In this document: positions 17,841 to 26,513 of the stretch, piece after piece
Layout of the letters: each line of letters opens with the position of its first letter
Position numbering within the stretch: the stretch's first letter is position 1
Assembly (NCBI GenBank): GCA_937942475.1
Contig: CALDEP010000032.1
Coordinates: 1 to 44,089 of the forward strand
Direction of reading: 5' to 3'
Source of the DNA: an uncultured Aureispira sp.
GTDB lineage: Bacteria > Bacteroidota > Bacteroidia > Chitinophagales > Saprospiraceae
Length of the DNA: 44,089 bases
Notes under the pieces: generated by a model
The model's input: the letters and a program-made list of their open reading frames with translations, nothing else
Told to the model about the DNA's origin: nothing
The model's database searches: none
Translations under genes and position numbers: made by a program

Positions 17841-19385
17841 TTATAAGGTTAAGCCTCCTTCCAAGATGATTTCAGACATGTTTTTTTCTTGAATTTTGCT
17901 TTCAATCCAAACCACCAAATCAAAATTGGGTAAAAAGTTGCGTTCAAATTTATGGGTACGAACCTCTTGCAATTCTTGTTTAAGCGATTTGAAGGACTCC
18001 ATAATTTCCTCGTTTGTCAACATGCGAAGGTATTTCTTTAAATATTTAAAAATAATCTTCTCACTTTTGTATAATAATTTCCGCTTGTACATCATTCGAT
18101 ACGTATTCAAAAGAAGGGATTCTAACAATTGATAATTACCCAATTCAAAATGAATCAACAAGTTGATAATCATAGCTCCAGAGTAGATGTACTGGTGCTG
18201 TTTTAAGACCTTGTTGGCAAATACTTGTTCGATACTAAAACTAGCGTCTTGAGGCAATTGATTGCACAGGAAAATCGACGTTTGAACATAATCAATTACG
18301 AGTTTTCTGAAATCCCCCACTTGATCATAAATGGCAACAATTTCTTCTTTATTCGTGGTTTGATATTCTAAAGCCTCTTGATATTGATAGGAAAGTAGGT
18401 AATACTCTAATTTGAATTCAATAGCCCGTTCCTTTACTTTTACAATTAAATGAGCGTTGTTTTTAACATGTTCATGATCGATTAAGCCAACCATTTTTTG
18501 ACAATTAGACCAAGCTTTATCAAATAACAAGGCTTCTAATTGCAAGAACATTAAATTGTTTAAATTTGAAATGTATTCCTCTATTCTATTCTTAGGTATG
18601 GTTTTTAATTCTTCTAATTCGTCTACAAATTCTTGCCAATACTCCGATGCTTGGACATATTTGCCTTCGTAACGACAAATAAATCCATTTAGAAAGCGAT
18701 ACATTCCTAAAGCACTTTTGGACTTAGCCAAAGAAGGATCTTTTAACAAAGGATGTTCTTTTAGGGCTTGAATTTGTGCCATTTCAGCTTCACTTCGAAC
18801 GGCTTGTTTTTTGTGCGTTATAAATAAAGTTTTCAGCTGCAAATATTGATACGTAAGATCGGTTTTGTAACGCTCCAAAAAGTCGTATTCTTCTTCTAAT
18901 TCACGATCCAAATAGTGCTTTATCTTTGTTAAGTCTCGCTGATTCATAAAAGAATTCGCTTGACCAGATAAACCCGTTATTGCTAAAGGGAAAATCTCTA
19001 ATTTTGTTGCCGTCTGAATGGCTTTTTCATTGAGAATATCGGCTTGTTTGTACAAGCCCTTTTTTTGTAAAATCTCCGATTGATAAATCAATTGATTGAT
19101 TTTTTGATACTCCGAATTTTTTAGATGATAAAGATATAATGCCTTTAGAATTAGATTGTACAATCTATTTTTGGCAACATGAAAGTTTTTAGCTGGAATC
19201 TTATCCTCAAAATCTTTTCGAATTTTATCTTCATTATACTGTTGTTGCCGATCAAATGCATCAAAAAGAGCGAGTTGATTGTCTGTTCCTTTACTAGTAA
19301 AAGCCTTCGCAACCAATTTTATATATCGTTTTTCAGATTGATTGAGCGCATTTATGAGTTGATATAAGTCGTCAGAAAACTTCAT
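17841..19385 (-). CDS. Helix-rich cytoplasmic protein, possibly TPR-like, function unknown
   Basis: A 514-residue protein with no signal peptide or membrane segment, rich in Leu, Lys, Glu and Gln. The start MKFSDDLYQLINALNQSEKRYIKLVAKAF is a recognisable opening of large helical proteins of Bacteroidota. Much of the chain could form helical hairpins of TPR type (for example about 100-260 and 310-420), but no clean consensus TPR is present. Such proteins are usually annotated hypothetical. It shares its strand with the GT2 gene 62 bp downstream and is divergent from the T9SS propeller gene. No function is claimed. Confidence 0.85.
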   Translation of the reverse strand: MKFSDDLYQLINALNQSEKRYIKLVAKAFTSKGTDNQLALFDAFDRQQQYNEDKIRKDFEDKIPAKNFHVAKNRLYNLILKALYLYHLKNSEYQKINQLIYQSEILQKKGLYKQADILNEKAIQTATKLEIFPLAITGLSGQANSFMNQRDLTKIKHYLDRELEEEYDFLERYKTDLTYQYLQLKTLFITHKKQAVRSEAEMAQIQALKEHPLLKDPSLAKSKSALGMYRFLNGFICRYEGKYVQASEYWQEFVDELEELKTIPKNRIEEYISNLNNLMFLQLEALLFDKAWSNCQKMVGLIDHEHVKNNAHLIVKVKERAIEFKLEYYLLSYQYQEALEYQTTNKEEIVAIYDQVGDFRKLVIDYVQTSIFLCNQLPQDASFSIEQVFANKVLKQHQYIYSGAMIINLLIHFELGNYQLLESLLLNTYRMMYKRKLLYKSEKIIFKYLKKYLRMLTNEEIMESFKSLKQELQEVRTHKFERNFLPNFDLVVWIESKIQEKNMSEIILEGGLTL

Positions 19386-19807
19386 ACAGGAGCTGTGAAT
19401 GGGGATGAATGAGTATAAAAAGAATCGTACATGTACTTTTTTTGTTTATTAAACAGCAGTATTCAAAATTAGTTTAGTTAATAGGGGCAAAAACAGACTT
19501 AAAACGCTTTTTGTTTACAAGATGTATTTATCTCTAAAACACCACTATCGCAAATATATATAATTTTGAATTGAACACTAAATTTTTAGATAAGAATCAG
19601 ATTAAAATTACAAAAAACACATTTTCGGTCACTTCACTTAGCTGTTTATTGATAACAGACTCAAGTAAATGGAGGAATTTAATGCTTATATAATTTACAT
19701 TTTTATTACTTGATTATTAAAAATAAAAGATTTACTTTGTAAGGTCTAATGTTCCCAAACCTTTATAATTTATTTTTTAGACGTCCTAAGCCTAAAATTT
19801 TTATACA
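19386..19807. other. Divergent promoter region
   Basis: 422 bp between the divergent helical-protein gene and the T9SS propeller gene. It is AT-rich with no ORF of interest. A TTTACTTTG stretch near 19730-19738 is one base short of the TAnnTTTG consensus and could serve the plus-strand gene. Confidence 0.4.
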
Positions 19808-21838
19808 ATGAAAGATATTTTTCTTTTTTCTTTTTTTATTCTAAGTGGAATAATAGGAGTACATGCACAAGAAATATGTGATAATGGCATAGATGATGAT
19901 GGAGATGGACGAATAGATTGTGTAGACTTAGATTGTGATTGTAATAATTGTTCTGAAAAACAAACCGATATATGGTATTTTGGTCATAATTCTGGACTTG
20001 ATTTTAGTACAGGTTCACCACAGTCTATCACAGGAGGGCAAGTGAACACAGGCGAAGGTTGTGCTACCATGTCTGATGCCAACGGCAATTTGCTTTTTTA
20101 TACAGATGGTCGTACTGTTTGGAATCGAAATCATGTAGTGATGACAAATGGAGGAGGACTTATGGGGCATCCTTCTTCTACCCAATCAGCTGTAACCGTT
20201 CCACATCCAACAGATCCAGCTCTATATTATGTTTTCACAGTAGATTATTCTGGTGGAAGTAGAGGCTTACGATATTCTATCGTCGATTTATCTTTAAGTG
20301 GAGGATTGGGCAGCATTACCACCAAAAATATATTATTGATGTCCAATACAACTGAAAAAATTGGCGTCGTTAGACATTGTAATAATAGAGACTTTTGGAT
20401 ACTAGGGCATGAGTATAATAGCAATCGTTTTTTTGTTTATGAACTCACCACTACAGGACTGAATACAACGCCTAATATACAGAGTATAGGGATGTCACAC
20501 AATGGAGGTACTGCTAATAAGCTTGGTTATATGAAGCCATCGCCAGATGGTACAAAATTAGCTTGCGCTATTTTTTTTCTAAACACAGTGAATCTCTTTG
20601 ATTTTGATAATTTTACGGGGCTTCTATCCAATCCCTTGAATATAACAACGTCTTTGCTTAGAGGAGCTTATGGAATTGAATTTTCTAGAGATGCTCAAAT
20701 TTTATATGCAACAGCATTAGAGCCTGTTGGCAAATTATTACAGTTTGATTTGAGTTCTAATAATGCGGCTACGATTACAGCTTCTGCTTTTACTTTAGCA
20801 CAATATACTGCTCGTTATGAATATGGCGCCTTGCAAATGGCTTCAAATGGAATTATTTATGTAGCTCGTAGAAATGTTACTAATAATCCTGTTAGGACAC
20901 ATTTGTCCTCTGTTAATAATCCTTCTGTACTAGGAGTAGGAGCAAATTTTCAGGATGTGACAATCTCGCTTTTGCCAGGAGGCAGTGGATTGAGTTTGCC
21001 CACTTTTGTGCAGGGCTATGATTATGCCACTACAGTTAAAATTGATTCAATAACGACTTCAGGGCTGGACACGCTTTGCATTACTACAGGTTTGAGTACT
21101 TTTGGGCTCAAAGGAAATTATGAATCTTGTGCTTTAGATACGATCCTTTGGCAGCATAAAGGGGTGAATTTATTTGATTCTAGTACAGATACTTCTATTA
21201 CACTTAATATTAGTAATGTAGGGCATGATACGATTATTGCAGAAGTGAAAACTTTTTGCAAATCGACCTTTGATACATTGATTGTTCCTACAATTGTATG
21301 TCCTGTAATACTTCTTAATACTGAATTACTTTCTTATAAGGTAGAAAAACAGAACGATAAGGCATTTATTTATTGGGAAGCTCCTGTGCCTAATGATTAT
21401 ACTAGGGCAGATATAGAACGAAGCGCTGATGCGTCTAGATTTGAAAAAATCACTTCTTCTTTGGTTCTCAGTTCTAATGCATATCTTGATGGAATGCCGC
21501 TAAATGGGGATAATTACTATAGGCTGAAATTGTATAAAATAGATGGCTCTTATGACTATACGCTTGTCAAGCACCTTAAATTTAAAGAAGAAAAAGCTAC
21601 TTTAACAACAATTCCGAATCCATTTTTAAATAACTTCACTGTCAAAATAAACAGCAATAGAGATGACAAAATAGAGGTCGTTCAACTTAGCAATCTATTG
21701 GGGCAAGTGGTGTATTATAAAGAAACAGAAAAAATATCTATGCATCAATTGCCAATAAGCAATTTGCCTAGTGGAGCTTATTGGGTTAGCGTAAAAGTAG
21801 GAGAGAAGTGGATAAAGAAAAAAGTAATTAAACAGTAG
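19808..21838 (+). CDS. T9SS-exported beta-propeller protein with acidic Ca-binding-like N-terminus
   Basis: A 676-residue secreted protein with a signal peptide of 20 residues ending VHA-Q. Immediately after it lies EICDNGIDDDGDGRIDC followed by VDLDCDC, an Asp-rich Cys-bounded motif of the putative metal-binding type seen in MopE-like and thrombospondin-3-like proteins; Ca2+ binding is inferred. Residues about 55-410 hold WD40/propeller-like repeats (DIWYFGHNSGLDF, LLFYTDGRTVWNRN, MKPSPDGTKLAC, IEFSRDAQILYA). A cysteine-containing Ig-like region (about 430-510) follows. Residues about 595-676 form a T9SS sorting domain (TIPNPFLNN...LGQVV...NLPSGAYWV...KKKVIKQ). The function is unknown; there is no enzyme signature. 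Confidence 0.9.
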   Translation: MKDIFLFSFFILSGIIGVHAQEICDNGIDDDGDGRIDCVDLDCDCNNCSEKQTDIWYFGHNSGLDFSTGSPQSITGGQVNTGEGCATMSDANGNLLFYTDGRTVWNRNHVVMTNGGGLMGHPSSTQSAVTVPHPTDPALYYVFTVDYSGGSRGLRYSIVDLSLSGGLGSITTKNILLMSNTTEKIGVVRHCNNRDFWILGHEYNSNRFFVYELTTTGLNTTPNIQSIGMSHNGGTANKLGYMKPSPDGTKLACAIFFLNTVNLFDFDNFTGLLSNPLNITTSLLRGAYGIEFSRDAQILYATALEPVGKLLQFDLSSNNAATITASAFTLAQYTARYEYGALQMASNGIIYVARRNVTNNPVRTHLSSVNNPSVLGVGANFQDVTISLLPGGSGLSLPTFVQGYDYATTVKIDSITTSGLDTLCITTGLSTFGLKGNYESCALDTILWQHKGVNLFDSSTDTSITLNISNVGHDTIIAEVKTFCKSTFDTLIVPTIVCPVILLNTELLSYKVEKQNDKAFIYWEAPVPNDYTRADIERSADASRFEKITSSLVLSSNAYLDGMPLNGDNYYRLKLYKIDGSYDYTLVKHLKFKEEKATLTTIPNPFLNNFTVKINSNRDDKIEVVQLSNLLGQVVYYKETEKISMHQLPISNLPSGAYWVSVKVGEKWIKKKVIKQ

Positions 21839-21861
21839 AATCAGAATAAAACCTTAGTCAA

Positions 21862-21902
21862 AAAAAACAGCAAATACACGATTTGGTATTTGCTGTTTTT
21901 TT
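21862..21902. terminator. Bidirectional terminator
   Basis: Perfect inverted repeat AACAGCAAATAC / GTATTTGCTGTT with an 8-nt loop, A-run on the left and T-run on the right. It can end both the plus-strand propeller gene and the small minus-strand gene at 21935-22126. Confidence 0.9.
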
Positions 21903-21934
21903 TTATTATTGATAATACGGAATTGAAGGCTTAT

Positions 21935-22126
21935 CTAGCGACGATTCAAGATGCTTTTAGAAAAAGTCATGTTGAGTTGTAATTTTCGCCCTGAACCATT
22001 CTCTGTAGGATCGTTTAGATTATTCCTTGCGTCTAAAGCCTTGTTTACCCAAGAATTAACTTGAATCGGGCTTTTTTTGATAGCGCGTTGTGTCATGGTG
22101 AGGTCAATTTGTACTTCTTTTTTCAT
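21935..22126 (-). CDS. Small protein of 63 residues, unknown
   Basis: A 63-residue basic protein beginning MKKEVQIDLTMTQRAIKKSPIQVNSWVNKAL and ending SILNRR (shown in part). There is no signal peptide or membrane segment. I think it is real because it lies in an otherwise empty gap, is bounded by a symmetric terminator on its 3' side, and does not overlap another gene. No family is recognised. The start codon has no Shine-Dalgarno, as is common in this phylum. Confidence 0.5.
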   Translation of the reverse strand: MKKEVQIDLTMTQRAIKKSPIQVNSWVNKALDARNNLNDPTENGSGRKLQLNMTFSKSILNRR

Positions 22127-22351
22127 TGAGCTTGTTTTATGTTACTACTAGTCTATACCTTAATACATTACTAATAGCATTTGGGGAGTAATGTTTGCCG
22201 ATCTAAATTACTAAAAAAGATGCAGATTCCAAAAGAATAGTTGTGTGAAGCCTTACTTATTAGTCGATATTCAATTGAACTCCCCCTATTGCAATCCTTT
22301 CTTTATTTGTACAGAGCTGAATTATTCCTAAAAGAAAATCTCATTTTATTT

Positions 22352-22359
22352 TATCTTTG
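22352..22359 (+). promoter_or_regulatory. Promoter -7 element (TATCTTTG)
   Basis: Exact match to TAnnTTTG, 24 bp before the start codon of the membrane-protein gene. No convincing -33 TTG was found. Confidence 0.55.
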
Positions 22360-22382
22360 TGCCAAATCAAAAATAATTTAGC

Positions 22383-23264
22383 ATGGAATTGGGCGAAAAA
22401 GTATTTATTAGACCATTTAATTCAAAAGAACTTCTTTTATTAAAAATATTAGTTTTTTGTTTGTTTTTAGGAAGAGGATGGCAAGGTTTGTTTTGGGATT
22501 TGCCTTTGCGCACCTTTTTTTGGGATCAATCTTTATTAGAAGGACTGGTCACTACTTTGACGGGGGATACTTGGCAAAATTATGTGACCAATAAAAGTTT
22601 TAATGTAGATCAGTTTATTGATAATTTGGGAGTAGGAATTGGTCTGTTTTGGATACTTTGTGCCCTTGCTGTACCCTTCTTAAAAAAGACTTGGAAGTTT
22701 GGGAAATGGTTGCTTTATTTAGGTTCTTTTTCTTTTGCGCTTCTAGCTTTGTTGTATTTTAAAGACAAATTTTGGGAAGTGGGGCAGTTTTTTGAATATG
22801 CAACACAAGTGACAGCGCCTTTAATTTTAGCAGTGGTGCTTTATGGAGGACAAAACACGGCTCGTTTTAGAACAAGTATTAAGCTAATTATTGCGACTAC
22901 ATTTATATGTCATGGTTTGTATGCCTATGCTTATTATCCACAGCCTAGTATCTGGATACAATGGTGTATGGATGTCTTGTATTTTAAAGAAGATCAGACG
23001 GCTAGTCAGTTTTTAATTGTAATGGGATTGCTTGATTTTATTGCAGCAGCCTTATTGTTTGCCCCTTTCAAATGGGTCTCCTCTGTTGCGATTTGGTATT
23101 GTATTATTTGGGGCATATTGACTTCTTTGGCACGTCTGGTTGGAAATTTTTATATAGAAATGATTTGGGAATCCTTGCATCAGCATACTTATGAGGCCTT
23201 GTACCGTTTGGTACATGGAGGTATTCCTTTATTTTTGTGGTGGTGTCTGAAAGAGGATCATTAA
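22383..23264 (+). CDS. Multi-pass membrane protein, unknown
   Basis: A 293-residue integral inner-membrane protein with about seven hydrophobic segments, at roughly 18-38, 78-98, 108-125, 138-155, 163-183, 212-232 and 235-255. It is rich in Trp, Phe and Leu. Conserved-looking polar spots include GRGWQGLFWD near the N-terminus and RLVHGGIPLFLWW near the C-terminus. The overall layout recalls DoxX-like or other small quinone-related membrane families, but no diagnostic motif is present and I do not assign it. It is preceded by a TATCTTTG -7 element and followed by a palindromic MITE-like repeat. Confidence 0.8.
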   Translation: MELGEKVFIRPFNSKELLLLKILVFCLFLGRGWQGLFWDLPLRTFFWDQSLLEGLVTTLTGDTWQNYVTNKSFNVDQFIDNLGVGIGLFWILCALAVPFLKKTWKFGKWLLYLGSFSFALLALLYFKDKFWEVGQFFEYATQVTAPLILAVVLYGGQNTARFRTSIKLIIATTFICHGLYAYAYYPQPSIWIQWCMDVLYFKEDQTASQFLIVMGLLDFIAAALLFAPFKWVSSVAIWYCIIWGILTSLARLVGNFYIEMIWESLHQHTYEALYRLVHGGIPLFLWWCLKEDH

Positions 23265-23292
23265 GAGCTTGGTCGTAAGAGGTTTCTAAATT

Positions 23293-23382
23293 AATAACTA
23301 ATGTTACGCAAGAAATAATTAGATTGATAAAAAAAGCTTATTCGCAGGCTCATGAGAGCGTTCTTGCGTAACAGGAGTTAAT
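23293..23382. repeat. Palindromic MITE-like element A
   Basis: Terminal inverted repeats of 22 bp with a few mismatches (left 23293-23314, right 23361-23382), sharing a perfect core GTTACGCAAGAA / TTCTTGCGTAAC. The interior contains GCTCATGAG. It lies between the membrane-protein and hydrolase genes. Related ends occur in element B on the other side of the hydrolase gene. Confidence 0.65.
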
Positions 23383-23414
23383 AACAAGCGCTTGGAATTA
23401 TTAAAATCAAAGAA

Positions 23415-24077
23415 ATGGCAAAAGTTTATTTAATACCAGGTCTAGGAAATGATGTTAGAATATTTTCTAGGCTAATTCCTCTCTTGTTGGAACAAGATGT
23501 TCATTGTTTAGAATATTTGGAACCACTAAACGTAAAAGAGTCGATAGAATCGTATGCGCAACGATTGGTAGATAGTATTTCTGATGTAGAAGAACCTCCT
23601 GTGCTGATTGGAATGTCTTTAGGAGGGACGATTGCCACAGAAATGGCTAAACGGATGCCACACAAAAAATTGATTTTAATTTCTACTTTTAAGCACTACA
23701 GTGAAATTCCCTTTTTGTTCAAAATAGCTCGGGTACTTCCTGTGTATCGTTTAGTGCCTACTTGGTATATTCGTTTGATGTTGCCTCTTTTTGCCTGGAT
23801 ATTGCGGATTTGTACCAAGGAAGAAAGTCAATTATTAAAGTTAATGCTTAATGCTCGATCAAAGACTCATTTTTCATGGGGGAGAGAAGCGATTATACAT
23901 TGGGAAAACATGGATTATCCTGCTCAATTTATTCATATTAATGGCACAAAAGATCACATTTTTAAAGGATCAGTTAAGCAAGTCACACACTTAATAAAAG
24001 GAGGAACACACAATATGGTCTTGGATAGAGCGGCAGAAATTGCTAAAATCATCAACGAAGAAGTTTTTGAGGTTTGA
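23415..24077 (+). CDS. Alpha/beta hydrolase
   Basis: A 220-residue cytoplasmic hydrolase of the alpha/beta fold. The first strand VYLIPGLG carries the oxyanion-type loop. The nucleophile elbow is GMSLGG with Ser68. The acid is Asp180 in HINGTKDHIF, and the base is His199 in GGTHNMV. All three are in the right order and spacing. A short cap region (about 95-160) is rich in Arg, Leu and Trp. Substrate is unknown; small esterase or thioesterase activity is plausible. The gene is bracketed by two palindromic elements (23293-23382 and 24088-24305) with related ends. Confidence 0.9.
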   Translation: MAKVYLIPGLGNDVRIFSRLIPLLLEQDVHCLEYLEPLNVKESIESYAQRLVDSISDVEEPPVLIGMSLGGTIATEMAKRMPHKKLILISTFKHYSEIPFLFKIARVLPVYRLVPTWYIRLMLPLFAWILRICTKEESQLLKLMLNARSKTHFSWGREAIIHWENMDYPAQFIHINGTKDHIFKGSVKQVTHLIKGGTHNMVLDRAAEIAKIINEEVFEV

Positions 24078-24087
24078 TTTTATTTCT

Positions 24088-24305
24088 AAGTCATGTTACA
24101 AAAAACTTAAAGCGCAGCGCTCATCTTTACGTTCGTTAAGAGAGTAGAGCAAAGCGACCACGAACTCTAAGCAAAGCGCTCATGAGCATAGCGAATAAGT
24201 AGCAGCGGAGCGAACTAAAGATTAAGCATTCAACATTCAGAACAGGTTTATGCAGGAATATTAACCTTTATCTCCTTAATCATTTTTTTTGCGTAACATG
24301 AGTTA
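24088..24305. repeat. Palindromic MITE-like element B with internal GTAGCAGCG repeat
   Basis: Imperfect terminal inverted repeats: left AAGTCATGTTACAAAAAA (24088-24105), right TTTTTTTTGCGTAACATGAG and onward (24283-24305). They share the GTTAC(GC)AA core with element A. The interior is rich in AGCAAAGCG / GCGCTCATGAGC-like short repeats. It also holds one copy of the dispersed GTAGCAGCG motif (24199-24207) and a 23-bp segment (24221-24243) repeated in inverted orientation at 40428-40450. It shows no coding potential. Confidence 0.6.
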
Positions 24306-24592
24306 AATAAGCAAAGAGAGGTTTTAATTATAATTGAAAAAAGCCTTTTCCGTAACATCAGGTACTAAAATAACGTGACGACAATCTTTGCTATAACTAG
24401 CATTTGAAATATAAAATTCGTACCTTTGCAGCGTAATAAGGATTAATCCTTGTTTTTGTGTTACAGAATGATCTGCCGAATTTTAGTTTAAAAGATTGAT
24501 TGCTAGGTGTATGTATTAGTGAAATAGATGCCGTTCATTCTGCGAAACACAAGTTGCCATACAATTAATCATCAATCAAATCATAAAAAAAT
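24306..24592. other. Leader and promoter region of adk
   Basis: It contains a TACCTTTG element (24421-24428), a good Bacteroidota -7 box, which would give a leader of about 160 nt before adk. A CGTAACATCAGG stretch near 24350 resembles the end sequence of the MITE-like elements. No riboswitch is recognised. Confidence 0.5.
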
Positions 24593-25171
24593 ATGTTAAA
24601 TCTAATTCTTTTTGGCCCTCCAGGAAGTGGTAAAGGCACTCAGGCAGCTAAATTGGTAGAAAAATACAACTTGGTGCATATCTCAACTGGAGATTTGTTT
24701 CGAAGAGAAAAAAAAAGTAACAGCCCTATCTGGCAAGAAGTACAACGTTATATTGACAAGGGAGAATTAGCACCTGATTCTATTACATTTCGCCTGTTGA
24801 AAGCTGAAATGGACAAAACTCCAGATGCTGTAGGATATATCTTAGATGGTTTTCCTCGTAATGTCAATCAAGCAGAATCTTTGGATGTGTTCTTCAAAGA
24901 AGAAGGCACAGAAGTAAGCTTGTTGATCGAGTTAATCGTTGCAGATAAAGAGGTTGTTAAGCGGATTACTAGCCGTGGAAAAATAGAAGGAAGAAAAGAC
25001 GACCAAAATCCTGATATTGTACAAAACCGAATTGATATTTATAAAAGCCAAACTTCTCCTGTTGCAGGTCACTATGATAAAGTGGACAAAACAAAGCGAA
25101 TTGATGGTATTGGTACTATTGAAGAAATATTTGAACGCATTTGCGGTGTTTTGGATGCCGTTACTGTTTAA
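24593..25171 (+). CDS. adk: Adenylate kinase
   Basis: A 192-residue enzyme that interconverts ATP + AMP and 2 ADP in the cytoplasm. The P-loop is GPPGSGKGT (residues 8-16). Next come the AMP-binding STGDLFRRE (about 31-39) and DGFPRNVNQAE (about 85-95). The LID is the short type (about 123-135, RGKIEGRKDDQNP) without the zinc-finger insertion, followed by the VQNRIDIYKSQTSPV helix. Length fits the short-LID bacterial form. It is preceded by a TACCTTTG promoter element about 165 bp upstream and followed by a strong terminator. Confidence 0.97.
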   Translation: MLNLILFGPPGSGKGTQAAKLVEKYNLVHISTGDLFRREKKSNSPIWQEVQRYIDKGELAPDSITFRLLKAEMDKTPDAVGYILDGFPRNVNQAESLDVFFKEEGTEVSLLIELIVADKEVVKRITSRGKIEGRKDDQNPDIVQNRIDIYKSQTSPVAGHYDKVDKTKRIDGIGTIEEIFERICGVLDAVTV

Positions 25172-25244
25172 TTTTTGGTTCTTTGACAAGTCGTGTGAAA
25201 TTTTTAATTCTTATCACATAATTTGTTAGAGAATGTAATTTTTT

Positions 25245-25288
25245 AATAAGGCGTTTGAATTTATTTATTTCAAACGCCTTATTTTTTA
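25245..25288 (+). terminator. Terminator after adk
   Basis: 15-bp perfect stem (AATAAGGCGTTTGAA at 25245-25259 and its complement at 25269-25283), loop of 9 nt, followed by TTTTTT. It ends only about 17-22 nt before the glycosyltransferase start codon. An imperfect 11-bp hairpin with wobble pairs lies just upstream (25179-25233). Confidence 0.85.
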
Positions 25289-25304
25289 AGCCATATCAAT
25301 CTAT

Positions 25305-26513
25305 ATGTTAATAGGTGCCCTCATTTTCTGGCTTTGTGTGTATTGTTTATTTCATTCTTATGTGTTGTATCCAATCATACTAAAAGTTGTCGCTTCCTCA
25401 AAAGCTAACAATCAAGAAATCTATGCGCCTAGTGAATCCCTTCCTTACGTTTCCTTTGTGATGTCTTTGTATAATGAAGAGGCTGTTATCGAAGAAAAAT
25501 TACAAACCTTACTAAATACGGACTATCCAGCAGAAAAGCTGCATATCTTCATAGGTTCTGACTGCTCTTCCGACAAAACGAATGAGATCGTAGAGCAGTT
25601 TGTAAAAGACAAAGCATCCTTTCATTTTTTCCCTTTTACCGAGCGCAGAGGCAAACCAAGTGTTATTAATGATATTATCAAGCAAGCACAAATTACCTGC
25701 CCCAAGTCAGAAGAACATATTTTAATTATCTCTGATGCCAATGTCATGTTAGAGCCATTTACCATATACGAATTGGTAAAGCACTTTAAGAATAAAACAA
25801 TTGGACTGGTAGATTCAAATATTCAGAACCCTAAGACTAAAGTCTTGGGGGAAGAAGGTATTGCGGCTTCTGAAAAGAACTATATTTCAAGAGAAGTTTA
25901 CATCAAAAACCTAGAAGGTCGTGCATGGGGGCGTACAATGGGACCTTTAGGAGGTTGTTATGCCATTCGAGCGAATTTATTCGAGCCTGTTCCGCCTAAT
26001 TTTTTGGTAGATGATTTTTATATTGCCATGAAAGTTTTTGAAAAAGGAGGACTTGCCATTAATGATTTGGGAGCAATCTGTTACGAAGCCGTTCCCAATG
26101 ACATGAGCGAAGAGTTTCGACGCAAAACACGTATATCAGCAGGGAATTTTGCTAATTTAGCGGTCTTCAAACACCTGCTTTGGCCTCCTGGCTCTATGAG
26201 TTTTGCTTTTCTGTCGCACAAAGTATTGAGGTGGTATGGTCCCTTCTTTATTTTAGCTTCTTATCTTTGTTTGGCAATATTAGGATTTGTATACGACAAC
26301 CAATTTTACTTTTGGTTGTTCATTATAGAAACGTTTGGTTTATTTGGAATACCCTTATTAGATTGGGTGTTCAGAAAGATGAATTTTAATGTAGTTATTA
26401 TACGATATATAACCTATTTTAATGCGATGAATTTGGCATTATTTAATGGATTTTTTAAATATTTAAAAGGAGTTCAAAATGGTATCTGGCAACCCACAAA
26501 ACGAGACGCCTAA
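25305..26513 (+). CDS. Membrane-bound family 2 glycosyltransferase
   Basis: A 402-residue processive-type GT2. It has an N-terminal membrane segment (about 4-28), then the GT-A domain: SLYNEE (54-59), IGSDCSSDKT (83-92), the DAN metal/donor motif (Asp144-Ala-Asn146), GPLGGCYAIR (213-222) and the acceptor-site Asp pair VDDFYIAMK (Asp236, Asp237). An FRRKTRISAGN segment (271-281) takes the place of QxxRW. Three C-terminal membrane segments follow (about 310-385). This resembles cellulose/hyaluronan-synthase-like enzymes that make or extend extracellular polysaccharide; the product is unknown. Its last 35 nt overlap the start of ribBA in another frame, which implies translational coupling. The adk terminator sits directly upstream. 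Confidence 0.9.
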   Translation: MLIGALIFWLCVYCLFHSYVLYPIILKVVASSKANNQEIYAPSESLPYVSFVMSLYNEEAVIEEKLQTLLNTDYPAEKLHIFIGSDCSSDKTNEIVEQFVKDKASFHFFPFTERRGKPSVINDIIKQAQITCPKSEEHILIISDANVMLEPFTIYELVKHFKNKTIGLVDSNIQNPKTKVLGEEGIAASEKNYISREVYIKNLEGRAWGRTMGPLGGCYAIRANLFEPVPPNFLVDDFYIAMKVFEKGGLAINDLGAICYEAVPNDMSEEFRRKTRISAGNFANLAVFKHLLWPPGSMSFAFLSHKVLRWYGPFFILASYLCLAILGFVYDNQFYFWLFIIETFGLFGIPLLDWVFRKMNFNVVIIRYITYFNAMNLALFNGFFKYLKGVQNGIWQPTKRDA

